DNA from: Paenibacillus sp. DCT19
GTDB lineage: Bacteria > Bacillota > Bacilli > Paenibacillales > Paenibacillaceae
Direction of reading: 5' to 3'
Assembly: GCF_003268635.1 (NCBI RefSeq)
Contig: NZ_CP029639.1
Coordinates: forward strand, 476,501 to 540,500
DNA: 64,000 nt
Part shown: positions 20,332 to 28,905 of the stretch, piece by piece
How the letters are laid out: every line of letters starts with the position of its first letter
Position numbering within the stretch: the stretch's first letter is position 1
The notes under the pieces: generated by a model
What the model was told of the DNA's origin: nothing
Database searches by the model: none
What the model saw: the letters and a program-made list of their open reading frames with translations, nothing else
Made by a program: the position numbers and the translations under genes

Positions 20332-21259
20332 GCATTTGCATGAACTGAATACGATCTGCACGGCTGAATCCAAGACCATTGCTCAGTTAATGATTGAAGA
20401 ACAAGTCCAAGAGACGAATACGCCGGAAGCAGATGTCGTGCAGCAGATGTCTGAATATTATCAGGTGATGAAGGAAGCGGTTCATAAAGGACTGAATGAA
20501 GATACAGTTTCGCGCAGTGGTCTGACTGGTGGAGACGGCAAGAGGATGGCGGAATACATTCGTAAAGGAGAGACTTGCTCAGGTGATGCTTCAGCACTTG
20601 CGATGGCATATGCCCTGTGTGTCTCTGAAGTCAATGCATCCATGGGGCGAATTGTTGCTACACCGACAGCGGGTTCGTGCGGCATTATTCCAGGTGTGTT
20701 CATCAGTTCACAAGAACGTTTTGGCTGGACTGACGAGCATCTGGTTAACGGACTGTTCTGTGCTGGGGCGATCGGATATGTTATTGCAAACAATTCGTTT
20801 ATCTCTGGTGCTGAGGGTGGCTGTCAGGCTGAGGTAGGCTCCGCGATTGGTATGGCGGCGGGTGCTATGGTTGAGCTACGTGGAGGCACGCCGGAGCAGG
20901 TTGTTCATGCGGTAGGTTTGGCGTTAAAAAATACACTCGGTCTTATCTGCGATCCAGTCGCAGGTCTCGTCGAAATTCCTTGCATCGTCCGCAACGGACT
21001 GGGCGCTGTAACCGCTCTAGCCGCTGCTGATATGGCACTTGCTGGGGTGCGTAGCGCCATTCCATCGGACGAAGTGATTGATGTCATGCTTGAAGTGGGC
21101 AGTGCTATGCCAAGCAGGCACCGTGAGACGGCTCAAGGTGGACTGGCTCAGACCCCGACAGGACGCAAAATGATGGAGAAGCTTGCGAAACCGAAGGCAA
21201 AGCGTGCTCCGGAACCAGAGTTAGAAACAGACGGGGCAGCAGGTTCAACGTCAGAATAA
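20321..21259 (+). CDS. sdaAA: L-serine dehydratase, iron-sulfur-dependent, alpha subunit
   Basis: The 312-residue catalytic alpha subunit. Cluster and active-site blocks are present: S-R-S-G-L-T-G-G-D-G-K, A-T-P-T-A-G-S-C-G-I-I-P-G, A-E-G-G-C-Q-A-E-V-G-S-A, and L-I-C-D-P-V-A-G-L-V-E-I-P-C. The three cysteines in these last three blocks (G-S-C-G, G-G-C-Q and I-P-C) are the expected cluster ligands. The last 30 residues are charged and variable (K-P-K-A-K-R-A-P-E). The start overlaps sdaAB, and the operon ends in a strong bidirectional hairpin. Confidence 0.95.
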   Translation: MRFKHLHELNTICTAESKTIAQLMIEEQVQETNTPEADVVQQMSEYYQVMKEAVHKGLNEDTVSRSGLTGGDGKRMAEYIRKGETCSGDASALAMAYALCVSEVNASMGRIVATPTAGSCGIIPGVFISSQERFGWTDEHLVNGLFCAGAIGYVIANNSFISGAEGGCQAEVGSAIGMAAGAMVELRGGTPEQVVHAVGLALKNTLGLICDPVAGLVEIPCIVRNGLGAVTALAAADMALAGVRSAIPSDEVIDVMLEVGSAMPSRHRETAQGGLAQTPTGRKMMEKLAKPKAKRAPEPELETDGAAGSTSE

Positions 21260-21271
21260 AATTAAAATATG

Positions 21272-21316
21272 AAGAGGCGCCTAGCAGTGTAGTAACCTTC
21301 TGCTGGCGCCTCTTTG
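21272..21316. terminator. Bidirectional terminator between sdaAA and the amylase gene
   Basis: AAGAGGCGCC (21272-21281) pairs with GGCGCCTCTT (21305-21314), with an AGCAG/CTGCT extension. It serves two convergent genes. Confidence 0.85.
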
Positions 21317-21360
21317 GCTTTCATGGGTTCGAAACGGAAAGCTGGTACGAACCCCTTATA

Positions 21361-23115
21361 TTACTCCAGAGCCATGCTTAACACTGCATATCCATAAGCC
21401 GGAAGCTCAATCGCAAGTATGCCATCCTCCAGTGCGATCCGGTGCTTCTCGCCAAACAGCTCATTCCAATCATCTGTACTCGTCTCCAGCTCAACGATGG
21501 CCGTTTCTTCTGAGCGATTGAACAGAATTAGAATGCGCTCTTCTTCATCCTGACGTTCCATGACAAGCTGGCTGCCACCTTCGCGGGCTTGTAGGAATCG
21601 AATCGTACCTTCAGCACGCAGAGCAGGATGAGCGTGACGGAGCGCGATAAGTCTCTGATAAAAATCAAACAGTTCACGGTCTTGCTTTGCCTCATCCCAT
21701 TCCATACATTTGCGACATCCAGGATCATGATCACCGTCTAGTCCAATCTCGTCTCCGTAATAGATACACGGTGCACCCATGAAACTAAATTGGAATAATG
21801 CAGCCAGCTTCATCTTCCGTTGATCCCCTTCACAGAGGGTAAGCAAGCGGGGTGTGTCGTGGCTATCTAATAAGTTAAAAGCGACCTCGCTCGCCTGATG
21901 AGGATAGCGGGATAATTGACGACCAATAGAATTAGCAAATTGCTCGGCATGCATTGTATTTTTGACAAAGAAATGATTGACCGCTTCGGTAAACGGATAG
22001 TTCATCGACGCATCGAACTGATCACCCTGTAGCCATGCAGACGATTCGTTCCACACTTCGCCAAGGATGTAGGCTTCCGGATTGGCAGCCTTCACAACCC
22101 GGCGGAAATCTCGCCAGAAGGCATCATCTACTTCATCGGCGACGTCGAGTCGCCAGCCATCGGTGCCTACCTCTTTGATCCAATACTCGGCAACCTCCAG
22201 CAAATAGGCTTTCACCTCGGGATTCTCTGTATTTAGCTTTGGCATATGGGCTTCGAAGCCAAAGGTCTCATACGTGGGAATGCCATCCTTCACATCCAGC
22301 GGAAACTCATGTATGTGGAACCAGTCCTTATATTTGGATTCTGCGCCGTTCTGCTGTACATCGACAAACGGTGCAAATGTCTTCCCGGCATGGTTGAATA
22401 CCGCGTCCAGAACGACACGGATTTTACGTTCATGGCACAGCTTAACAAGCCGTTTAATAGTATCTGCATCTCCAAAGTGCCTGTCTACCCGCATGTAATC
22501 CTCGGTATCGTATTTATGATTGGTTGTCGCTTCGAAGATCGGTGTGAAATAAATCGCATTAATGCCAAGCTCGCTGAGATAATCGAGGTGATCAATGACG
22601 CCTTGTAGATCACCGCCGAAGAAATTAAACGGTGTCGGCTCGCCTCCCCAAGGCTCGACCTTCTCTGGATTAAGCTCAGCATTCCCGTTTGCGAACCGTT
22701 CGGGGAAAATTTGATAAAACACGGCATCTTTCACCCAAGCAGGTGGCGTAAATACAGCACCTTCATGAATGTATGGGAACTGAAACATTCGCCCCGGCTC
22801 ATCGGGTTCTTCCTCTTGGAAGTCGGTTTCAGTCATCCAGATTTGTTCGGTTTCACTTTTGAGGAGAAAAGCATATTTTAGACGGTGATAAGGAGGGCGT
22901 ACTTGCCCTTCATAATAATCAAACATCGAGTCCGATGTATACTTCGTTAGAGGGATCAATTCTTTTGTTTGTTCCCAAGCGTATTTGTCCCCAGTCAGGG
23001 CGTGTACCTCGGTGAGGTCATTCTTTTTGGCACGTAGACGCAAGCGAACGGTATCCTTGTCATAGGCATAAGCCCAATTGCGTTTGGGTTGATGATAGAT
23101 GGCTTCCAGCAGCAT
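21361..23115 (-). CDS. Intracellular maltogenic amylase / neopullulanase / cyclomaltodextrinase (GH13_20)
   Basis: A 584-residue alpha-glucan hydrolase with no signal peptide, so it should act on imported maltodextrins or cyclodextrins. Residues 1-120 form the N-terminal CBM34-like domain typical of this group (start M-L-L-E-A-I-Y-H-Q-P), then the GH13 barrel: D-A-V-F-N-H, G-W-R-L-D-V-A-D-E-V-D (nucleophile D), Y-I-L-G-E-V-W-N (acid/base E), L-L-D-S-H-D-T-P-R. It ends in a C-terminal beta domain. I use ATG at 23115 because GGGAGG lies nine bases before it and it begins at the family N-terminus; the open frame extends 14 codons further. It stands alone, without neighbouring maltose transport genes. 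Choice among the three activities cannot be made from sequence. Confidence 0.9.
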   Translation of the reverse strand: MLLEAIYHQPKRNWAYAYDKDTVRLRLRAKKNDLTEVHALTGDKYAWEQTKELIPLTKYTSDSMFDYYEGQVRPPYHRLKYAFLLKSETEQIWMTETDFQEEEPDEPGRMFQFPYIHEGAVFTPPAWVKDAVFYQIFPERFANGNAELNPEKVEPWGGEPTPFNFFGGDLQGVIDHLDYLSELGINAIYFTPIFEATTNHKYDTEDYMRVDRHFGDADTIKRLVKLCHERKIRVVLDAVFNHAGKTFAPFVDVQQNGAESKYKDWFHIHEFPLDVKDGIPTYETFGFEAHMPKLNTENPEVKAYLLEVAEYWIKEVGTDGWRLDVADEVDDAFWRDFRRVVKAANPEAYILGEVWNESSAWLQGDQFDASMNYPFTEAVNHFFVKNTMHAEQFANSIGRQLSRYPHQASEVAFNLLDSHDTPRLLTLCEGDQRKMKLAALFQFSFMGAPCIYYGDEIGLDGDHDPGCRKCMEWDEAKQDRELFDFYQRLIALRHAHPALRAEGTIRFLQAREGGSQLVMERQDEEERILILFNRSEETAIVELETSTDDWNELFGEKHRIALEDGILAIELPAYGYAVLSMALE

Positions 23116-23425
23116 AGTAAGTATCCTCCCGTCGTAACACACAGCGTATGTTGGCATGTTGGATCGTAATCCCTCGAATGTGGCTGATTACTCTGCATGA
23201 TGCAGAGCATCACTTGTTTATGTAACATTTCCCAGATGAGTGATTAGGTTATAATGGAATGTAGAGGGACTCACTGTACCCCGATGTCATGAATTTGTAT
23301 CTATTTAATGCAAGAAGCTTGCCTTGATCGTTCAGATTCAAGAAGCTGAGAATGATCGAACAGCATCTAATTGTGCTTCAAATATATTTAACCCAAAGGG
23401 TAAAGAAGGGAAACGAATCGAGCGT
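23116..23425. other. Divergent promoter region between amylase and response regulator genes
   Basis: About 310 bases between divergent starts. A TATAAT at 23250-23255 could serve the regulator operon, but its -35 is poor. I see no hairpin, riboswitch or operator I can name. Confidence 0.35.
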
Positions 23426-24109
23426 ATGAAGCCGAAACTATTATACATTGAAGATGAGATCGAAATTGCGACATGGGTTAGAGCAGATCTGGAAGAACGT
23501 GAATATGAGGTCATCTGGTTGGAAAGTGGTGAAGGTGCAACGGAGGCGGCCAAAGGCTGCGCTCTGATTATTCTTGACGTCATGCTTCCGGGTCTGGATG
23601 GATTTACGGTAGGGCAGCGACTCAAAAAAGAACATCCTAGCATTCCAATTGTCATGCTCTCGGCTAGAACGTCTATTGACGATAAGCTGCATGGACTTGA
23701 TTTTGCCGATGATTATGTCACGAAGCCTTTTCACCCGGACGAACTAGCCGCTAGAATAGAAGTCCAATTGCGTAAGGCTGGGACGAATATTACTGCGGAT
23801 GAAGTTGTGAAGCTTGATCATCTGTCCATCTATGAGAAGGATAATCGGATTGTGAATGAGCTTACGCAAGAGGAAGTCATTCTATCTGGGAAACAGTTCC
23901 ATATTTTTGCGTACCTGCTCAGGCACATGGGCATGATTCGAACGAAGGAGCAAATCTATGAAGCGGTCTGGAATGAGTCCTATCTGGATGGAGACAAAAC
24001 ATTAATGGTACATATTCGTCATCTGCGTGAGAAATTGGAACGTGACCCAGCCAATCCGACCATCATTCAGACAATCCGTGGTGTCGGTTACCGCGTGAAG
24101 AAGCCATGA
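23426..24109 (+). CDS. OmpR-family response regulator
   Basis: A 227-residue two-component regulator: receiver domain (about 3-118) with acidic pair E-D-E near residue 9, phospho-acceptor D51 in I-L-D-V-M-L-P-G-L-D-G, and K in V-T-K-P-F-H-P-D; winged-helix DNA-binding domain (about 130-225) with T-L-M-V-H-I-R-H-L-R-E-K and I-Q-T-I-R-G-V-G-Y-R. I chose ATG 23426, preceded by GAAGGGA, since the upstream frame has no similarity. It overlaps the kinase gene by four bases. Likely it controls the ABC transporter operon just downstream. Confidence 0.92.
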   Translation: MKPKLLYIEDEIEIATWVRADLEEREYEVIWLESGEGATEAAKGCALIILDVMLPGLDGFTVGQRLKKEHPSIPIVMLSARTSIDDKLHGLDFADDYVTKPFHPDELAARIEVQLRKAGTNITADEVVKLDHLSIYEKDNRIVNELTQEEVILSGKQFHIFAYLLRHMGMIRTKEQIYEAVWNESYLDGDKTLMVHIRHLREKLERDPANPTIIQTIRGVGYRVKKP

Positions 24110-25647
24110 CATGGCGAGTAGGCTCACGCAAAGGCAAGAAGCAACAAGAGCAGGAGTCTGTGAAAAAGAAAAAGCTCCGTTTCGGACGTTCCTTAATGTC
24201 CCGTTATATGTTTCTTATTTTGGCGGCCATTTTATTCGTGCCTGTCGTTCTTCCAATTACATCTATTATTTACGTGGTTGTGGTGAACAACAGTTATAAC
24301 AATGATGCACCTTATGGTGACGTAAACCATATAAGCAATCTATGGTCTAAAGAGGCAATGAAATTAGGCGAGGCCAGTTCAACCGAGGTTGATCAACGGA
24401 TCAAGCAGCTACATAACAGGTATCCCAAGTCTTCCATGTACCTGGTGGATGAACGTGGGAATACAATCTTTATGTTAGCAGGCGAAGGCGTAACTCTGTC
24501 AGAAGTGACGTCAGGCGATACGGTCATGAAGACGCTGCGATGGACATTGGATGACGGAAAGAGCGTCGTGACGCAAGTTCCAACCGTGTGGGATGCGGCG
24601 AGTACATTGCAATTTATGAAGGAAGCGACGTATCGAGATCCGCTCACGGTGGTTTCTTTTATCGAAGGCGGCGATCAGGACAAGGGAAAAGGCTTCATGG
24701 TAATTGAAGTTCCTCGTTACTTGATGCAAAAACAACAAAATAACTGGCCGATGGAGCTCCTGTACCTTGGGCTATTCATGGCCATCATCTTTCTATTCTT
24801 CATTCTGATGTCGATTCTGTTCTTCGCTCGTATTCGCAAGCGGTTAGTCCGTTTACAGACGGCAATGATGGCACCAGGCAAGGAAGGCATCCCGCTACCT
24901 GTTGATATCCGACGAGAGGATGAGATTGGGCAACTGGAGGAGTCGTTCAACGATATGATACGTCAGCTTACAGATAGTCGGCACCGGGAGAGAGAGGAAG
25001 AACAGCTGCGCAAACGTCTCATTGCGGGGCTTTCCCATGATCTTCGCACACCGTTGACGGTTATTCGAGGACATATGCACGCTCTGCACAAAGAGCAGCT
25101 AAGTCATACGGGCAATAATTCATTACTGCGCATGGAAGCGAAGATGGAGGATCTGGGTGGACTTATCGACAACATGTTATCCTATAACCTGCTGACGAGT
25201 GGAAAGTATACGTTGAAGCTGGAGGAGAAGGATATGCTGCGGATCGTCAGGGAAGTAGCTGCGGCATGGTATCCAGTCTGGGAGAAGGAACAGTTCGATA
25301 TCGACATTGATCTACCGGACGAGCCCCTACTCTGGCAGGTGGATGAACAGGGCATGCGCCGTATTCTCGATAATCTGTTTCAGAACATTGTTCGATATGC
25401 AGCAGTAGGCAAATATATTGGCATCTCGACAGAGCAGATTCAGGGACAGACGGCACTACTTATTCAGGATCATGGGCCAGGCATGCTGGAGGATACAGGT
25501 ACGAAGGGGACTGGGCTTGGTCTATCCATCGTGGATCTGTTGGTTCGTGAGATGGGTCTCCGCAAGAAGGTGGACAGTTCAGCAGAAGGGGTTCGAATCT
25601 ATCTCTATGGCGGCTCAGGAGTGAAAAGTGATAAAACTGATTTTTAA
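24106..25647 (+). CDS. Sensor histidine kinase
   Basis: A 513-residue membrane kinase. A basic head (residues 1-30) precedes TM1 (about 35-60), an extracellular sensor of about 150 residues follows, then TM2 (about 213-238) and a HAMP domain. The HisKA motif A-G-L-S-H-D-L-R-T-P-L-T-V-I holds the phospho-acceptor H311, and the ATPase domain shows N-L-F-Q-N, D-H-G-P-G-M and G-T-G-L-G-L-S-I-V. Its extracellular domain is larger than in the BceS type, which is nearly loop-free, so direct ligand sensing is plausible. Coupled to the response regulator (ATGA overlap) and followed by a transporter operon. Confidence 0.92.
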   Translation: MTWRVGSRKGKKQQEQESVKKKKLRFGRSLMSRYMFLILAAILFVPVVLPITSIIYVVVVNNSYNNDAPYGDVNHISNLWSKEAMKLGEASSTEVDQRIKQLHNRYPKSSMYLVDERGNTIFMLAGEGVTLSEVTSGDTVMKTLRWTLDDGKSVVTQVPTVWDAASTLQFMKEATYRDPLTVVSFIEGGDQDKGKGFMVIEVPRYLMQKQQNNWPMELLYLGLFMAIIFLFFILMSILFFARIRKRLVRLQTAMMAPGKEGIPLPVDIRREDEIGQLEESFNDMIRQLTDSRHREREEEQLRKRLIAGLSHDLRTPLTVIRGHMHALHKEQLSHTGNNSLLRMEAKMEDLGGLIDNMLSYNLLTSGKYTLKLEEKDMLRIVREVAAAWYPVWEKEQFDIDIDLPDEPLLWQVDEQGMRRILDNLFQNIVRYAAVGKYIGISTEQIQGQTALLIQDHGPGMLEDTGTKGTGLGLSIVDLLVREMGLRKKVDSSAEGVRIYLYGGSGVKSDKTDF

Positions 25648-25719
25648 ACTAAACTTAAACTTCAGATAACGTTGATTTTAACCTTGGCGGGTTACGATGT
25701 TATCCGAGGTGATTAAACA

Positions 25720-26634
25720 GTGAGTGATAACATTATTCAAACGGCTAATCTATGGAAAACATATCGTAATCGAGCAGCAGTACGTGAGCTTGACCTGCAT
25801 ATCAAAAAAGGAGATATCTACGGCTTCTTAGGTCCGAACGGTGCGGGCAAAACAACAACGATTCGCATGCTACTAGGCTTAATTAAGCCAACAAAGGGTG
25901 TTATTCGAATCTTCGACCAAGATATTCGCAAAGATCGCATGGACATTCTGCGGCGTATAGGATCACTTGTTGAGTATCCTTCGTACTATGGTCATCTGAA
26001 TGCGGTGGAAAATCTGGAGGCATTGCGCCGGATTATTAACGTGCCGAAGTCGAGAATTGCAGAAGTTCTGTCCATCGTGGATCTGACTCGGGATGCCAAA
26101 CGTCCAGTGAAGGGATATTCTCTGGGAATGAAGCAGCGTCTGGGTATCGCGAGCGCCTTGTTGGGTGAGCCTGAGTTATTGATTTTGGACGAACCTACGA
26201 ATGGGCTTGACCCGGCAGGTATTCAGGAAATTCGAGAGCTGATCAAACGTATGCCGCTGGAACATGGTATTACCGTTCTTGTATCCAGCCACTTATTGAG
26301 TGAAGTAGAGCAGATGGCGAGCCGAGTTGGCATTATCCGCGAGGGTAAGATGGTGCTGCAGGATACCATTGCTAATCTGCACAGTCAAACGGGCAGTTCT
26401 ATTTGTCTGACGGTGTCCGAACCGGAAGACGCGATCAAGCTCGCTAGAGAGCAGGGGCAATTCGGTCAACGACAAGGTTCTGTGCTAACGTTCCCGTACA
26501 TGGATAATAGCGCTATCGCATTATTAGTAAGACGTCTAGTTGAGCATGACCATGCCATCTATCGTGTGGAGGAACATCGCCAATCGTTGGAACACCTGTT
26601 TATGCGGGTGATTGGTGAGGGGGCGACCGTATGA
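25720..26634 (+). CDS. ABC transporter ATP-binding protein, lantibiotic-immunity (LanF) type
   Basis: A 304-residue ATPase: Walker A G-P-N-G-A-G-K-T-T, signature Y-S-L-G-M-K-Q-R, Walker B L-L-I-L-D-E-P-T-N-G-L-D-P, switch S-S-H-L-L-S-E-V-E-Q. The C-terminal extension after residue 225 is common in LanF/BcrA-like exporters. GTG 25720 is the start (GAGGTGA upstream). The gene is followed by two small permeases with ATGA and zero-base junctions, which is the LanFEG layout that removes lantibiotics or bacitracin-like peptides from the membrane. The two-component pair upstream probably induces it. Confidence 0.9.
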   Translation: MSDNIIQTANLWKTYRNRAAVRELDLHIKKGDIYGFLGPNGAGKTTTIRMLLGLIKPTKGVIRIFDQDIRKDRMDILRRIGSLVEYPSYYGHLNAVENLEALRRIINVPKSRIAEVLSIVDLTRDAKRPVKGYSLGMKQRLGIASALLGEPELLILDEPTNGLDPAGIQEIRELIKRMPLEHGITVLVSSHLLSEVEQMASRVGIIREGKMVLQDTIANLHSQTGSSICLTVSEPEDAIKLAREQGQFGQRQGSVLTFPYMDNSAIALLVRRLVEHDHAIYRVEEHRQSLEHLFMRVIGEGATV

Positions 26635-27341
26635 CGGGACGTGCTTTATCATCGGATTGGCTTAAGATTCGTGGCAAGGGCATCTGGTTTCTTGTATTCC
26701 TAGCTCCGATTGGTCTTACACTGATGCAGGCGTTGAATTTTGGATTACGATTGGATTATCTAAAAGGTGTTTATGGCGGAAACCTATGGGAAGGTCTTCT
26801 GGAGAATGTCATCGTCTTTGTACCCCTGGCGCTCATGTTAGGAGCAACCATTATTAGTTCCATGATGGCGAATGTGGAGCATGAACAGGGCTCATGGAAA
26901 CAACTGCTGGCATTACCTATTTCAAGACCAGCGGTGTACTTAGCTAAATTCATCATGACCTGTGTGCTGCTGATCATTTCTTGTTTGCTGTTATCTGTTG
27001 GCACTATTGGGCTGGGATTGATCTTTGGGTTTGATGCGAGTGCGATTCCGTGGTTATCCATTGTTAAATTAGGTATTCTGCCGCTGGCTGGCGCACTGCC
27101 CGTATTATCCGTGGAGCTATGGCTCACCATGGTTTCCAAGAATCAGGCTCTACCTGTAACGTTTGGGATTGTTCTTGCAGTGACAGGCATGTTTGCGCTG
27201 ACCATCTCACCACATTTTCCACTTGCTTGGTCAATGATGGCTTGGAAAGGCTCCTTGATCTATCCCGCGTTGGGCTTAGGCGTAGGCATCTTGATTATGC
27301 TGATGGGTATGGTTCATTTCAGCCGGAAGGATGTGGCGTAG
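26631..27341 (+). CDS. ABC-2 type permease, LanE/LanG-like, first of two
   Basis: A 236-residue, six-span permease. It begins with a short cytoplasmic L-S-S-D-W-L-K-I-R-G-K motif and a first span, then has H-E-Q-G-S-W-K-Q-L-L-A-L-P-I-S-R, the hallmark cytoplasmic loop of this class (the family form is E-x-x-x-x-x-W-K-x-L-x-x-L-P). It overlaps the ATPase gene (ATGA) and abuts the second permease, so the three are translated together. Proposed role: half of the membrane channel of a peptide-antibiotic exporter. Confidence 0.87.
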   Translation: MTGRALSSDWLKIRGKGIWFLVFLAPIGLTLMQALNFGLRLDYLKGVYGGNLWEGLLENVIVFVPLALMLGATIISSMMANVEHEQGSWKQLLALPISRPAVYLAKFIMTCVLLIISCLLLSVGTIGLGLIFGFDASAIPWLSIVKLGILPLAGALPVLSVELWLTMVSKNQALPVTFGIVLAVTGMFALTISPHFPLAWSMMAWKGSLIYPALGLGVGILIMLMGMVHFSRKDVA

Positions 27342-28075
27342 ATGAGCTTTGCGACAACCTATTTCCGAATCCTGTCTTCTGAACGGTTAAAAATGGGGAA
27401 ATCTCCGATCTGGCTTTTAATTCTGCTTAGCCCGTTAATCGCGCTGCTCATCGGCTTGCTGTCATCGCCTTCTGGGCAATGGGAAGTGCTGATGAGTACA
27501 ATGGTGCTCCTTCATGGCTTACTGCTGCTCCCAATTCTGACTGGTGTATTTACTTCTTTTGTCTGTCGATTTGAACATTCGGGCGGAGGGTGGAAGCAGA
27601 TGCTGGTCTTACCGCTTACACGCACTGGTGTATATGCCGCCAAGCTCACCATTGTGTTGTTGCTCTTAGCGGGTACACAAGTGTTGCTATTTGCAGCCAT
27701 TATGCTGGCAGGTCTCGTTCATGGTATAACGGAACCAATACCGTGGGGATTAATTGTGGGTAAGTTATCCCTTGGACTATTCGCCTGTGTGCCACTCGCT
27801 GCGCTACAACTGCTGGTCTCCTTGATCTGGAGCAGCTTTGCCGCACCACTCGCGCTGAACTTTGCTCTAACGGTACCGAATATTCTGATCGTGAACTCGG
27901 TGACATTTGGTCCATATTATCCATGGGCACAGCCGGTCATTCTTATGGCACCGATGGAAGGCGGGGATTTGGAGCCTACAATGTTCCGCTGGCGACGATG
28001 CTGACGGTTGTTGGTGGGAGTGCTGTTCTTTTTATCCTCGCAGGTATTCTCTATTTCAAGAAAAAAGAGATCTGA
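27342..28075 (+). pseudogene. ABC-2 type permease, LanE/LanG-like, second of two; frame break at a G run
   Basis: Partner of the preceding permease, with the same class loop, H-S-G-G-G-W-K-Q-M-L-V-L-P-L-T-R, and six spans. The frame stops at 28004, cutting the last span. Adding one G to the run GGGG at 27963-27966 restores E-G-G-G-F-G-A-Y-N-V-P-L and a final hydrophobic helix ending F-K-K-K-E-I with a stop at 28073-28075, giving 244 residues, like its partner. The gene is otherwise intact. I judge the break to be a sequencing deletion. Confidence 0.85.
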
Positions 28076-28131
28076 TGAAGTGTGCCCCCTTGCTCCTTCT
28101 CGGTATATATAAGTTCAACTAAAGAAGGTTT

Positions 28132-28200
28132 ACACTTACCACTTCGATGACAGAATAACCTTCCGATCGCTGTTATCCCCAGATTTTTGGATTCCCTTCT
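28132..28200 (-). repeat. Intergenic repeat family A, copy 4 (reverse, one arm)
   Basis: Nearly identical over about 68 bases to 10693-10763, with CTTCGATGACAGAATAAC, TTCCGATCGCTGTTATCC and CAGATTTTT. Only one arm of the hairpin seems present. It starts 57 bases past the permease stop. Confidence 0.65.
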
Positions 28201-28210
28201 TCCAAGGGGA

Positions 28211-28272
28211 AATCCCCTTCAAGCACAGCGTGCAGATGTGATCTGCATGAATGCCTGAAGGGGATCTTTGTT
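28211..28272. terminator. Bidirectional terminator between the ABC operon and the acetyltransferase gene
   Basis: ATCCCCTTCAAGC pairs with GCCTGAAGGGGAT, and inside is GCAGAT/ATCTGC. T-rich on the plus side. Confidence 0.75.
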
Positions 28273-28294
28273 TGTTATAGCACGAGTTTATTTG

Positions 28295-28870
28295 CTATCT
28301 TCTAATCCATCCGTCATGGATGGTTAATTCCCGAATGACTTTGGCAGGTGCTCCAGCCACAAGGGTGTTATCAGGAACATCCTTGGTGACGGTGCTTCCG
28401 GCAGCAACCACGGCATTTTTGCCAATCGTTACGCCAGGAAGAATGAGAGCCCCTGTTCCAATCCAGGCATTATCCTGAATCGTTATCCGCTGTGCCATCT
28501 CACTCCCATCATCCAGAGAATCGATTCGGTGGTATGCACTATCGAATATACTTGTGCGCGGTCCAATCATCACATTGTTACCAATGACAACCTCTATATT
28601 GGCGGCTATTCCTACGCCTGCGTTAATCAGTACATCGTCACCAATGGTTAGACGTGCTCCTTTGACCACTGTTAGCTGGGTTCCCCAAGGTTTCCCTATG
28701 ATATTAAGTCGTTTACCTACCTGTAGTTCTCCCGATTTGTTCAAATACACTTTGCCTCGTATTCTCGGCAGTAGTCCAAGTGTAGGTTGTATTTTTCCGA
28801 ACACAGCCCATCCCCGCATCTTGCCATACGCAATCTTCACCTTGTTCGGAAATACCATGTTCAACTTCAT
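28295..28870 (-). CDS. Hexapeptide-repeat (left-handed beta-helix) acetyltransferase
   Basis: About 191 residues with repeated [I/V]-G-x-x hexapeptides: L-T-I-G-D-D-V-L-I-N, V-V-I-G-N-N-V-M-I-G-P, I-T-I-Q-D-N-A-W-I-G-T and V-T-I-G-K-N-A-V-V-A-A-G-S-V-V-like C-terminal coils ending N-T-L-V-A-G-A-P-A-K-V. The catalytic-type histidine sits in D-S-A-Y-H-R-I-D. Such enzymes move acetyl from acetyl-CoA to sugars of surface polymers. The frame is open from TTG 28897; ATG 28870 and ATG 28858 are other choices, and the ribosome site GAAGGG suits 28858 best, so the start is uncertain. It follows the acyltransferase-3 gene by a short gap and is likely co-transcribed. Confidence 0.85.
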   Translation of the reverse strand: MKLNMVFPNKVKIAYGKMRGWAVFGKIQPTLGLLPRIRGKVYLNKSGELQVGKRLNIIGKPWGTQLTVVKGARLTIGDDVLINAGVGIAANIEVVIGNNVMIGPRTSIFDSAYHRIDSLDDGSEMAQRITIQDNAWIGTGALILPGVTIGKNAVVAAGSTVTKDVPDNTLVAGAPAKVIRELTIHDGWIRR

Positions 28871-28905
28871 CCCTTCTGAAGGTTTATCAAAATTCAAATC
28901 TAAGC

